Below are positions 6,853 through 14,332 of a DNA stretch of 20,734 bases, one piece after another. The notes beneath the pieces were generated by a model, which saw nothing but the letters and a program-made list of their open reading frames with translations, was not told the origin of the DNA and did no database searches. The stretch comes from Pseudomonadota bacterium. GTDB taxonomy: Bacteria > Pseudomonadota > Gammaproteobacteria > Burkholderiales > Burkholderiaceae_D. The stretch lies in assembly GCA_023416415.1 (NCBI GenBank), contig JAEZHR010000421.1:1-20734 (forward strand). Direction: 5' to 3'. The stretch's first letter is position 1. Every line of letters starts with the position of its first letter. Made by a program: the position numbers and the translations under genes.

Positions 6853-6872
6853 TAAACCGAACGATCGGTTTA
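6853..6872 (-). terminator. Hairpin overlapping the tlpA stop codon
   Basis: TAAACCGA (6853-6860) and TCGGTTTA (6865-6872) form a perfect 8-bp stem with a 4-base loop. The tlpA stop codon (6870-6872) lies in one arm. No T tract follows on the minus strand, so efficiency is uncertain. The 118-base tlpA-aroQ gap suggests that the transcript may end here and that aroQ has its own promoter. Confidence 0.35.
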
Positions 6873-7394
6873 TAAATTGGCGAGATCTGCGCGCAACTCC
6901 TCCATTTTCAGTCGGCCCAGGTAGGTCTTTCGCACGTTCCCTGCCGCGTCGATCAGCACCGTGAAGGGCAGTCCGCCCGCCTTGTTTCCGAAGCTGCGGG
7001 TCAGTTCCGTGGCGGCGGCGCCGCCGACCAGCAAGGGGTAGTCAATGCCCAGCTTGGTGGCAAAGCGGGAAATGTTCTCCGCCGTATCAATGCCGACCCC
7101 GATCACCTGCCCTCCCTTGGGTGCAAGCTCGTGATGCAATTCTTTCAACTCCGGCATCTCTTCCACGCAGGGGGCGCACCAGGTTGCCCAGAAGTTGACC
7201 ACCAGAGGCATGCCCTTCCACTGCGCCAATGACTGATGATGCCCTTGCGGGTCAGGCAAGGTACTGGTGAAGAGCTGGTCGGTGGCAGCCGGGGAAGTGC
7301 TGTCCGGACTCGTTTGCCAGTTTCCAATCAGCACCCCAAGGGCCGCGAATGAAGCAGCGATGGCAAGGAATGCAAAGGATTTTCCGATCTTCAT
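6870..7394 (-). CDS. TlpA-like membrane-anchored thiol:disulfide oxidoreductase
   Basis: A 174-residue thioredoxin-fold protein of the TlpA/ResA type, which reduces or exchanges disulfides in periplasmic proteins, for example during cytochrome c assembly. Residues 1-24 form a signal anchor (MKIGKSF, then a hydrophobic stretch) without an obvious lipobox cysteine. The redox motif is WCAPC (Cys73, Cys76) in VVNFWATWCAPCVEEMPEL, and the cis-proline is Pro143 in GGLPFTVLID. The ATG at 7394 is chosen because it starts the signal anchor and overlaps the upstream stop as ATGA (7391-7394), implying translational coupling with the preceding unknown gene. The substrate cannot be told from the sequence, and no cytochrome maturation genes are in the window. 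Confidence 0.9.
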   Translation of the reverse strand: MKIGKSFAFLAIAASFAALGVLIGNWQTSPDSTSPAATDQLFTSTLPDPQGHHQSLAQWKGMPLVVNFWATWCAPCVEEMPELKELHHELAPKGGQVIGVGIDTAENISRFATKLGIDYPLLVGGAAATELTRSFGNKAGGLPFTVLIDAAGNVRKTYLGRLKMEELRADLANL

Positions 7395-8002
7395 GCGCGG
7401 CCGCCTTCCGTCTCCAGCAAGTTGCGCAACCCTTTGGCGTCTATACGCAAGGGCCGACCGTCCTGCGCGTTGCGTGGCATCAGGCGGATCGCATCGCGCG
7501 GGTACAGGGCCAAATGCACACCTTCGTTGTGCCACATGAAACTGAGCGTTTCTTCAGCGACGGCCGCGCTGCCGCCGCGCGCCGGTTCGCTGACCTCGAA
7601 GCTGGTGCCGCGATTGAGCAGGAAGATTTCCACGTCCTTGGTGTTCTCCACGAAAAGTTGCAGGTAAATATCGGAATGCTCGCCAGCCGTGCCATTGAGT
7701 ACGGCACCGCTCAGGAAGGGGGAGAATTCCGTCAGGTCGTCCATCAGGCGCAATGCAAGTTGCCTTAGATGCAACAGACGCGCTGGCTGGGAATCGCCGA
7801 AGAAGATGTCGTTGTAAGCGCGTACTTCGTCCTCGATCTGCGCATTGTCAGGCATGAAGTCGCCACGCATTTTCGTATTCCCGAGAATCTGGCGCGCGGC
7901 CTTCTTCTTCGCGGTACCGTAGTCGGCGCCGTCTTCGGCGATCATGCGCGCGGCGGCGGCGGCAATCTCGGCGCGCAGTTGTTCGATGGTTGAGCTGGAC
8001 AT
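7391..8002 (-). CDS. Conserved protein of unknown function, possible degenerate nucleotidyltransferase fold
   Basis: A predicted soluble protein of 203 residues that I cannot assign to a characterised family. Its N-terminus (AEIAAAAARMIAEDGADYGTAKKKAARQILG, about 11-41, quoted here in parts: helix-forming, Ala-rich, then Lys/Arg-rich) resembles the opening of conserved betaproteobacterial proteins sometimes annotated as nucleotidyltransferase-like. A central stretch with a glycine-containing turn, Asp111 and then DVEIFLL (123-129) could be the strand pattern of a minimal nucleotidyltransferase, but a clean DxD is not seen. The start ATG 8002 begins this conserved N-terminus; longer in-frame forms would run into mpl. 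No signal peptide is visible. It is coupled by a 4-base overlap to tlpA and diverges from mpl across a 138-base gap. Confidence 0.75.
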   Translation of the reverse strand: MSSSTIEQLRAEIAAAAARMIAEDGADYGTAKKKAARQILGNTKMRGDFMPDNAQIEDEVRAYNDIFFGDSQPARLLHLRQLALRLMDDLTEFSPFLSGAVLNGTAGEHSDIYLQLFVENTKDVEIFLLNRGTSFEVSEPARGGSAAVAEETLSFMWHNEGVHLALYPRDAIRLMPRNAQDGRPLRIDAKGLRNLLETEGGRA

Positions 8003-8051
8003 GATTGTGAGCGGATGATACCGCGCAGCAGAGATTCGGGTGCGGGTCGGG

Positions 8052-8057
8052 TAAAAT
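8052..8057 (+). promoter_or_regulatory. Candidate -10 element upstream of mpl
   Basis: TAAAAT within GTAAAATCC lies 83 bases before the mpl ATG in the divergent gap. The same nine bases occur upstream of the tonB-like gene. No recognisable -35 hexamer accompanies it. Two 9-base direct repeats GGGTTTCCC (8061-8069 and 8079-8087) follow in the presumed leader. Confidence 0.3.
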
Positions 8058-8140
8058 CCCGGGTTTCCCGTCGAGCCGGGGTTTCCCTGCGCCACGCCAC
8101 CGGGCCGTGCGCCCGCCGTTTCTGCTGTAACTGAATACGC

Positions 8141-9517
8141 ATGCATATACATATCCTCGGCATCTGCGGCACCTTCATGGGCGGGCTTGCCGTTCTGGCC
8201 AAGGAAGCGGGCCACACGGTCACCGGCTGCGACGCCAATGTCTACCCGCCGATGAGCACGCAGCTGCAGGCCCAGGGCATCGAGCTGATCGAGGGTTTCG
8301 GACCGGAACAGATCGAGCTGAAGCCGGACCTGTTCGTGATCGGCAATGTGGTCTCGCGCGGCAATCCGCTGATGGAAGAGATTCTCAACCGCGGCCTGCC
8401 TTATGTTTCAGGCCCGCAATGGATTGGCGAGCACATCCTGCGCGACAGATGGGTGCTGGCCGTGGCCGGCACGCACGGCAAGACCACGACGGCCTCGATG
8501 CTGGCCTGGATTCTCGAAGAAACCGGCTACCACCCGGGCTTTCTGATCGGCGGCGTACCCATGAACTTCGGCATTTCCGCGCGCCTGTCGGGACGTGAAC
8601 CGGGTTCCGCCTTCTTCGTAATCGAAGCTGACGAGTACGATACCGCCTTCTTCGACAAGCGCAGCAAGTTCGTCCATTACCACGCCAGGACGGCGATCCT
8701 GAATAACCTCGAATACGATCACGCCGACATTTTTCCGGACCTGGCGGCGATAGAAACCCAGTTCCATCACCTGGTGCGCACGGTACCCGGCGTCGGTCGG
8801 CTCGTCGCCAACGGGCGCGAGGAATCGTTGCGGCGCGTGGTCGCTCGGGGCTGCTGGAGCGACGTCGAGTGGTTCGGCGGGCCGGAAGGCGAGGGCTGGT
8901 CGCTGCAGGTGCATCACGATGGCAGCTTTGACCTGCTGTTCAAGGGCGAGCGACAAGGCACGCTGGCCTGGGAGCTGACTGGCGAGCACAATCGTCTCAA
9001 TGCGCTGGCCGCCGTGGCCGCCGCTCGTCACGTCGGTGTTGCACCTGGGCTTGCGATCGAGGCGCTGGCGAAATTTCGCAGCGTCAAGCGACGCATGGAA
9101 GTGCGTGGCGTGATTCGGGACATCACCGTATACGATGATTTCGCTCACCATCCCACGGCGGTGGCCACCACCATCGCCGGCCTGCGTCGCAAGGTCGGCA
9201 AGGCGCGCATTCTTGCCGTGCTGGAGCCACGTTCGAATACGATGAAGCTTGGCACCATGAAGGAAGCCTTGCCGGAAAGCCTGTCCGATGCGGACCTCGT
9301 GTTCGGTTATGGCGCGAAGAGCGGGAAGGATGCCCTCGGCTGGGATCTCGCGGCGGCGCTGGCTTCGCTCGGCGAGAAGGCGGCGACATTCGACGAGCTC
9401 GCCGCCCTGGTTCAGGCCATTGCAGCGGCGGCAAGAGCGGGCGATCACGTGCTTGTGATGAGCAACGGTGGCTTTGGCGGTGTGCATCAAAAGATTCTGG
9501 ACGCGCTGGCGGCATGA
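8141..9517 (+). CDS. mpl: UDP-N-acetylmuramate:L-Ala-gamma-D-Glu-meso-DAP ligase
   Basis: Mpl recycles murein by ligating the tripeptide released from the wall back onto UDP-MurNAc, using ATP in the cytoplasm. The product is 458 residues, normal for Mpl. The N-terminal nucleotide-binding domain starts MHIHILGICGTFMGGLAVLA, the Mpl form of the Mur-ligase N-domain. The ATP P-loop is AGTHGKTTTASM (109-120). The central domain shows EADEYDTAFFDKRSKF and NNLEYDHADIF, where Mpl differs from MurC, and the C-domain contains VYDDFAHHPTAV. It opens the plus-strand block and overlaps the next gene by ATGA (9514-9517). Confidence 0.95.
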   Translation: MHIHILGICGTFMGGLAVLAKEAGHTVTGCDANVYPPMSTQLQAQGIELIEGFGPEQIELKPDLFVIGNVVSRGNPLMEEILNRGLPYVSGPQWIGEHILRDRWVLAVAGTHGKTTTASMLAWILEETGYHPGFLIGGVPMNFGISARLSGREPGSAFFVIEADEYDTAFFDKRSKFVHYHARTAILNNLEYDHADIFPDLAAIETQFHHLVRTVPGVGRLVANGREESLRRVVARGCWSDVEWFGGPEGEGWSLQVHHDGSFDLLFKGERQGTLAWELTGEHNRLNALAAVAAARHVGVAPGLAIEALAKFRSVKRRMEVRGVIRDITVYDDFAHHPTAVATTIAGLRRKVGKARILAVLEPRSNTMKLGTMKEALPESLSDADLVFGYGAKSGKDALGWDLAAALASLGEKAATFDELAALVQAIAAAARAGDHVLVMSNGGFGGVHQKILDALAA

Positions 9518-10098
9518 TTCTCTACCTGCACGGTTTTCGCTCCTCGCCGCAGTCGTTCAAGGCACGCCTGCTGGCCGCAAGGATGGCCGAACTCGGTCAG
9601 GCGGATGCGTTTCTTTGTCCGCAGCTGCCGGCCTCGCCGCGGGCTGCGCTTGCACTTGCGCAGCAGTTGATCGAGGCAAGCGGCCCGGAGAACGTTGCTC
9701 TGATCGGATCATCCCTTGGCGGCTTTTACGCGACTTGCCTGGCCGAGCGCAACGGTTGTCGCGCGGCTTTGCTGAATCCTGCGGTGCATGCGGCGCGAGA
9801 TCTGGCGACGCAGGTCGGCACCACGACCGCCTATCACTCCGAGACGCCGTTCGAATTCAAGGCGCATTACGTGGATGAATTGAAGGCCATGGCGGTCGCC
9901 AGGATTACTAGGCCACAGCGTTATCTGCTGCTCGCTGCCACCGGCGATGAGGTGCTCGACTGGCGCGAAATGGTGGCACATTACCCTGGCGCCACTCACT
10001 GCATCATCGATGGCAGCGACCATGGCATATCGGAGTTCGCCGATTACCAGGATCGGGTGTTGGCATTCTGTGGCGTCGACACTCCAGTGAAGGCTTGA
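9514..10098 (+). CDS. YqiA/YcfP family alpha/beta-hydrolase esterase
   Basis: A small alpha/beta hydrolase of 194 residues. The first strand and oxyanion region read MILYLHGFRSSPQSFKA, the nucleophile elbow is GSSLGG with Ser67, and candidate acid and base are Asp145 (AATGDEVLDW) and His170 (DGSDHGIS). YqiA of E. coli is a short-chain acyl esterase of uncertain physiological role, and this protein matches its length and motif layout. Both ends overlap neighbours by 4 bases (ATGA with mpl, TTGA with ubiC), so it belongs to the same coupled block. The natural substrate is unknown. Confidence 0.88.
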   Translation: MILYLHGFRSSPQSFKARLLAARMAELGQADAFLCPQLPASPRAALALAQQLIEASGPENVALIGSSLGGFYATCLAERNGCRAALLNPAVHAARDLATQVGTTTAYHSETPFEFKAHYVDELKAMAVARITRPQRYLLLAATGDEVLDWREMVAHYPGATHCIIDGSDHGISEFADYQDRVLAFCGVDTPVKA

Positions 10099-10586
10099 GC
10101 GTGCGCGCCGTTCCCTACGCGCGCTTGCATGCGCACATCGGCCGCGTGGACGCGCCGCCTGCCGTGCGGGCATGGCTGCTTGACAAGATTTCGCTGACGA
10201 AGAGGCTGATGGCACGCTGTCGGCACTTCCGGGTGCGATGCCTGTCCCAGCGACGCGCGTCAAGCCTGGCCGACGAGTTCGACCTGCTCGGCTTCGCGCG
10301 GCGCATGCAGGTTCACCGGCGTGAAGTGCTACTCGAATGCGACGGTACGCCGGTCGTCTTCGCGCGCACCGTCGTGCCGCTGTCGGCCACGGTCCCAGGC
10401 GTGAACATGGGCACAAATGCAGGTGTGGGCATCGGTGGCCTGTTCGCACGCCGCTGCCTGTACCGACGTCGCCGGGGTCTCCTGGTGGTGACCGAATTGT
10501 TTCTCCCGGCCGTCATTGCGCTTGCTGCGCCGACGGCCGAGCAACAGAGAAAAGAAAGACTGAGAATTGATGAATCTTCTGTTTGA
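10095..10586 (+). CDS. ubiC: Chorismate lyase
   Basis: UbiC removes pyruvate from chorismate to give 4-hydroxybenzoate, the ring precursor of ubiquinone. The product is about 163 residues (E. coli 165). Conserved features are WLLDKISLTKRLMARC (27-42), HRREVLLECDGTPVVFARTVVP (74-95, here in pieces: Arg76-Glu77 and FARTVVP) and VVTELFLPAV (131-140) with the active-site Glu134. The middle loop (about 98-116) is shorter and more glycine/asparagine-rich than I would expect. No ATG is available: either TTG 10095, overlapping the yqiA stop as TTGA, or GTG 10101 starts the gene. I give the TTG but cannot exclude the GTG. It overlaps the RNase gene by 17 bases. Confidence 0.85.
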   Translation: MSVRAVPYARLHAHIGRVDAPPAVRAWLLDKISLTKRLMARCRHFRVRCLSQRRASSLADEFDLLGFARRMQVHRREVLLECDGTPVVFARTVVPLSATVPGVNMGTNAGVGIGGLFARRCLYRRRRGLLVVTELFLPAVIALAAPTAEQQRKERLRIDESSV

Positions 10587-12546
10587 AGAATCCGGCGATT
10601 TCAAGGCCGGCGCGGTGCTGTCGCAACAAGGCGAGGCCTATCAGGTTGAACTGCCGAGCGGCAAGCGCAGCAAGGTCAAGGCGCGCGACGTGCTGCTGCA
10701 GTTCGAAGCGCCGGACCCGACGCAACTGATGAACGAGGCGCAGGTGCTAGCCGAGGAAATCGACCTCGATTTCATCTGGGAGGTGGCAGGCGAGGACGAG
10801 TTCGCCTTTACCGACCTGGGTGCCGAGTATTTCGGACATGCGCCCAGGCCGCAGGAAGCCGCCGGCCTGCTGTTGCGTCTGCACGGTGCGCCGGTCTATT
10901 TTTATCGCAAGGGCAAAGGCCGTTACAAGGCCGCACCCGAAACCTCGCTCAAGGCGGCGTTGGCCGGCATCGAGAAGAAAAGGCAGCAGGCCTTGGTGCA
11001 GGCGCAGTATGTCGAGGATCTGAAAGCCGGTCGCCTGCCGGAGACGATGAAGCCGGTGGCGCATCAATTGCTGTTCAAGCCGGACAAGAACAGCATTGAG
11101 TGGAAGGCGCTGGACCAGGCCTGCGCCGACCTGCAGACCAATCCGCAGCGCCTGATGCTGTCCGTGGGCGGCATCGAGTCGCCGAAGGAGCTGCACCTGG
11201 GGCGCTTCCTCTACGAATACTTCCCGAAGGGAACGGACTTCCCGCCGGTCGCCATGCCGCAGTTGCCGGACCTGCCTCTGGCGAACGTGCAGGCCTTTTC
11301 GATCGATGACGTGACCACCACCGAGATCGACGATGCGATGTCGGTCGTGAAGCTGGAAGACGGCAAGGTACGGGTCGGCATCCACATCGCCGCACCCGGC
11401 CTGGGCATCAAGCGCGGAGATGCGGTCGATGCCATCGCACGTGCGCGTCTGTCGACGGTCTACATGCCGGGCGACAAGATCACGATGCTGCCGGATGAAC
11501 TGGTTCAATGTTTCACGCTGTCCGAAGGGCGCGACTGCCCCGCGCTTTCTCTGTACGCGATTCTCGACACGAGCAATTGGACGGTCGTGGCCACCGAAAC
11601 CCGTGCCGAACGCGTGCCAATCGCGCGCAACCTGCGCCATCACGAGATCGACCATCTGGTCACGGAAGAAGTGCTGCAGACCGGCGCTGGAGACTACCCG
11701 CACAAGGAAGAGATCGAGATCCTTTGGCAATGGGCGCAGGCGCTGGAGCGCGGGCGCATGGAAAAGCGTGCTTCATTCGGTCTGAAGCCCGAACAGACCA
11801 ACCGCATCGACTTCAATTTCTACGTCGAGGATGACGTGGTGACGATCCTGCGTCGGCGCCGCGGCGCACCGCTGGACAAGATCGTCTCGGAACTGGCCAT
11901 CTTCACCAATTGCACCTGGGGCGCGCTGCTGCACGAGAATGGCGTGCCCGGCATCTATCGGACACAGGGCGCGTCCGGCGGCTGGCCGGCACGCATGCAG
12001 GTGCGCATGCTGACTCATGCCGCACCGCACCAGGGACTCGGTGTTGACCAGTATGCATGGAGCACATCGCCACTGCGTCGCTATACCGACCTCGTCAATC
12101 AATGGCAAATCCTGGCCTGTGCAGAACACGGCATCACGGCTCCGCTGGTTGCGCCTTTCAAGCCCAAGGACGCCGACCTGTTCGCCATCGTGTCGGCCTT
12201 CGATGCCGCCTATGCCGGCTATACCGATTTCCAGTCGAATATCGAACGCTATTGGTGCCTGCGCTGGTTGCGACAGGAAAACGCACGAATTGTCGATGCG
12301 GTCGTGCTCAAGGAGGAGATGCTGCGCCTGGCCGATATTCCGCTCGTGGTGCGGCTGCCCGGCATGCCGCCGACTGCGCGCGGCACCCAGGTCAAGCTGG
12401 AGCTGATTCGCTGGGACGAAGTGGACCTCTCGGTGGAGGCACGTATTGTCGAAGTCACCAATGTGAACGCGGATGCAGCGACGGGCAACACTTTGCGCAG
12501 CCCGACCGCCGACAGCGAGTCGGACGCGGAATCGGTGGACGAGTGA
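10570..12546 (+). CDS. RNase II-family 3'-5' exoribonuclease
   Basis: A 658-residue exoribonuclease of the RNB family, which degrades single-stranded RNA from the 3' end. The catalytic RNB domain begins around residue 240 with SIDDVTTTEIDDAMSV (244-259); the aspartates aligned with E. coli Asp201, Asp209 and Asp210 are Asp246, Asp254 and Asp255, whereas the Asp207 position is Glu252. Further landmarks are ARARLSTVYMPGDKITMLP and TSPLRRYTDLVNQWQIL (Arg503-Arg504 near the active site). It lacks the long extensions of RNase R. The ATG at 10570 lies inside the end of ubiC (17-base overlap). Relatives are annotated ribonuclease II or VacB/RNase II family; I leave the symbol empty because orthology to rnb is not certain. 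Confidence 0.9.
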   Translation: MNLLFEESGDFKAGAVLSQQGEAYQVELPSGKRSKVKARDVLLQFEAPDPTQLMNEAQVLAEEIDLDFIWEVAGEDEFAFTDLGAEYFGHAPRPQEAAGLLLRLHGAPVYFYRKGKGRYKAAPETSLKAALAGIEKKRQQALVQAQYVEDLKAGRLPETMKPVAHQLLFKPDKNSIEWKALDQACADLQTNPQRLMLSVGGIESPKELHLGRFLYEYFPKGTDFPPVAMPQLPDLPLANVQAFSIDDVTTTEIDDAMSVVKLEDGKVRVGIHIAAPGLGIKRGDAVDAIARARLSTVYMPGDKITMLPDELVQCFTLSEGRDCPALSLYAILDTSNWTVVATETRAERVPIARNLRHHEIDHLVTEEVLQTGAGDYPHKEEIEILWQWAQALERGRMEKRASFGLKPEQTNRIDFNFYVEDDVVTILRRRRGAPLDKIVSELAIFTNCTWGALLHENGVPGIYRTQGASGGWPARMQVRMLTHAAPHQGLGVDQYAWSTSPLRRYTDLVNQWQILACAEHGITAPLVAPFKPKDADLFAIVSAFDAAYAGYTDFQSNIERYWCLRWLRQENARIVDAVVLKEEMLRLADIPLVVRLPGMPPTARGTQVKLELIRWDEVDLSVEARIVEVTNVNADAATGNTLRSPTADSESDAESVDE

Positions 12547-12577
12547 AAAGTGTGCGGGCCACGCGGTTTCTTTGACG

Positions 12578-12583
12578 TAAAAT
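12578..12583 (+). promoter_or_regulatory. Candidate -10 element upstream of the tonB-like gene
   Basis: TAAAAT in GTAAAATCC lies in the 65-base gap after the RNase gene and 28 bases before the GTG start. The same 9-mer precedes mpl. No good -35 is visible, so this may be an internal or weak promoter. Confidence 0.3.
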
Positions 12584-12611
12584 CCGCTCGTCCCCAAGGA
12601 GAGCTGGCTGC

Positions 12612-13511
12612 GTGAAGGTCATTCTTGAAAACCGCTTGTTGAGTACGGCATTCGCCGTCTCGCTGCTGGCGCACGGTGTGCTGTTGGCGGTGCGTTTCGT
12701 GCCTCCTGATGCGTTCAAGTTCAAGCCGGCCGATCCCGGGCTGGAAGTCATTCTCGTCAACGCCAAGCACGACCGCGCGCCGCTCAAGGCCGAGGCGCTG
12801 GCGCAGGCCAATCTGGATGGCGGCGGCAACGCGGAAAAGGGGCGCTCGAAATCGCCTTTGCCCGACATGCGCCGCAATGTCGACGGTGACAGCGTCAAGA
12901 CCTTGCAGCGCCGAGTCGAGGAGCTTGAACAGCAGCAGCGCATGCTCGCACAACTGAGCAAGGCGGCTACGAATGCCGTGGCTTCCAGTGCCGAGCCGCT
13001 CAAATCACGCGAGAACGTGCCGCGCCCGACCGGGGCGGATACCGAGGACAGTGCCCGCCAGATTGCGCGCATGGCTGCCGAGATCGCCAAGCGCATCGAG
13101 GACGAGAACAAGCGTCCGAAGAAAACACACATTTCCCCCAGCACACGTGCCGTGGGCTACGCGACCTACTACAACAACGTGCGAGAGCGCATCGAGAAAT
13201 TCGGCACGCTGAACTACCCGCAGCAGAACGGAAAGAAGCTGTATGGAGAACTCATCCTGTCCATTTCGATCTTTCAGGACGGCAGCATTTATGAGAAAGA
13301 TCCGAACCAGGGAATTTCCGTCGAACGTTCTTCCGGCAACAAGGCGCTTGATGATGCGGCGCGCCGCATCGTGAGCCGGGCTGCACCCTTTGGCAGCTTC
13401 CCAAAGAACATGCGCAGCCAGGGCAAGGATGACGTGTGGGTGATGACCACGCGCTTCAAATTTACGCGCGAACATGGCGTGGAGGCGGTCATGCACGGAG
13501 GACCGGGTTGA
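12612..13511 (+). CDS. TonB-like energy transducer
   Basis: A 299-residue protein with the TonB layout: a short cytoplasmic N-terminus, one membrane anchor (about 10-30, STAFAVSLLAHGVLLAV), a long hydrophilic periplasmic section and a C-terminal TonB domain (about 195-290, including YGELILSISIFQDGSI). The His at position 21 in the anchor, in SLLAHG, is the TonB-type residue needed for coupling to ExbB/ExbD. The spacer is predicted coiled coil (about 95-120 and 143-168) and lacks the Pro-Glu/Pro-Lys rod of enteric TonB. No exbB or exbD lies in the window. The GTG start at 12612 has AAGGAG 10 bases upstream. The stop overlaps the aroE start. Whether it powers outer-membrane transport or another envelope task is not shown. 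Confidence 0.82.
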   Translation: MKVILENRLLSTAFAVSLLAHGVLLAVRFVPPDAFKFKPADPGLEVILVNAKHDRAPLKAEALAQANLDGGGNAEKGRSKSPLPDMRRNVDGDSVKTLQRRVEELEQQQRMLAQLSKAATNAVASSAEPLKSRENVPRPTGADTEDSARQIARMAAEIAKRIEDENKRPKKTHISPSTRAVGYATYYNNVRERIEKFGTLNYPQQNGKKLYGELILSISIFQDGSIYEKDPNQGISVERSSGNKALDDAARRIVSRAAPFGSFPKNMRSQGKDDVWVMTTRFKFTREHGVEAVMHGGPG

Positions 13512-14332
13512 ACAGGGATCGTTACGCAGTGATCGGAAATCCGATCGCCCACAGCAAGTCGCCGGAAATCCACGCTGCTTTCGCTGCCCAGACCGGCCAG
13601 GCACTCAACTACGAGCGCGTGCTGGCACCGCTGGACGGATTCGGCGCAACCGTGCAGAACCTGATACACGCCGGATTCAGAGGTTGCAACGTGACCGTGC
13701 CGTTCAAGCTCGATGCCTTCGCGCTGGCGCAGCAATTGTCGCCGCGTGCCCGGGCGGCGGGCGCGGTCAACACGCTGAGCTTTCGCGATGGTGAAGTCCT
13801 GGGCGAGAACACGGACGGTATTGGCCTTGTGACGGATATCGTGCACAATGCCGGCGTGCCGCTGCGCGGTCAACGCGTGTTGCTGCTCGGGGCAGGCGGG
13901 GCTGCCCGCGGCGCGCTGTTGCCGATGCTGGAACAGCAGCCGGCGAGCCTGGTGATTGCCAATCGCACGCGCGCCAAGGCCGAGCAGTTGCTCGCCGAGT
14001 TTCGGGATTTTCCACACATGACCGCGCGCGAATTCGACATGCTTGACGAAGCCTTCGACGTGGTCGTCAATGCCACCTCCGCCAGCCTGGACGACGCATT
14101 GCCGCCGCTGCCGTCATCCATCTTTGCGCCAGATGCGCTGGCCTACGACATGATGTACGCGGCTATGCCCACCGTCTTCCTGCGCTTTGCCGCCAGTCAT
14201 GGCGCACGCGTGCGCGACGGGCTTGGCATGCTGGTCGAGCAGGCAGCCGAATCCTTCTTCATCTGGCGCGGCGTCCGTCCGGATACTGCCCCTGTCTACG
14301 CAGCCCTGCGCGCGCAATTGCAGCACTCATGA
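13508..14332 (+). CDS. aroE: Shikimate dehydrogenase (NADP+)
   Basis: AroE reduces 3-dehydroshikimate to shikimate with NADPH, the step after AroQ. The product is 274 residues, typical for the family. The substrate domain shows YAVIGNPIAHSKSPEIH (6-22), NVTVPFK with catalytic Lys67, and NTDGIGL with Asp103. The cofactor domain has the loop LLGAGGAARGALL (126-138) and ANRTRAKAEQ, whose Asn-Arg-Thr fits NADP preference. The start is TTG 13508: GGAGGA ends 5 bases upstream, the protein begins at the conserved RYAVIGNP, and the start overlaps the tonB stop as TTGA. A longer in-frame start at 13436 would read deep into the tonB-like gene. It ends with an ATGA overlap with mtgA. Confidence 0.95.
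   Translation: MNRDRYAVIGNPIAHSKSPEIHAAFAAQTGQALNYERVLAPLDGFGATVQNLIHAGFRGCNVTVPFKLDAFALAQQLSPRARAAGAVNTLSFRDGEVLGENTDGIGLVTDIVHNAGVPLRGQRVLLLGAGGAARGALLPMLEQQPASLVIANRTRAKAEQLLAEFRDFPHMTAREFDMLDEAFDVVVNATSASLDDALPPLPSSIFAPDALAYDMMYAAMPTVFLRFAASHGARVRDGLGMLVEQAAESFFIWRGVRPDTAPVYAALRAQLQHS

Noticed and set aside
8408..9490. 360-codon open frame on the minus strand inside mpl
   Set aside because: Mirror of the mpl coding frame; no recognisable domain and no ribosome binding site.
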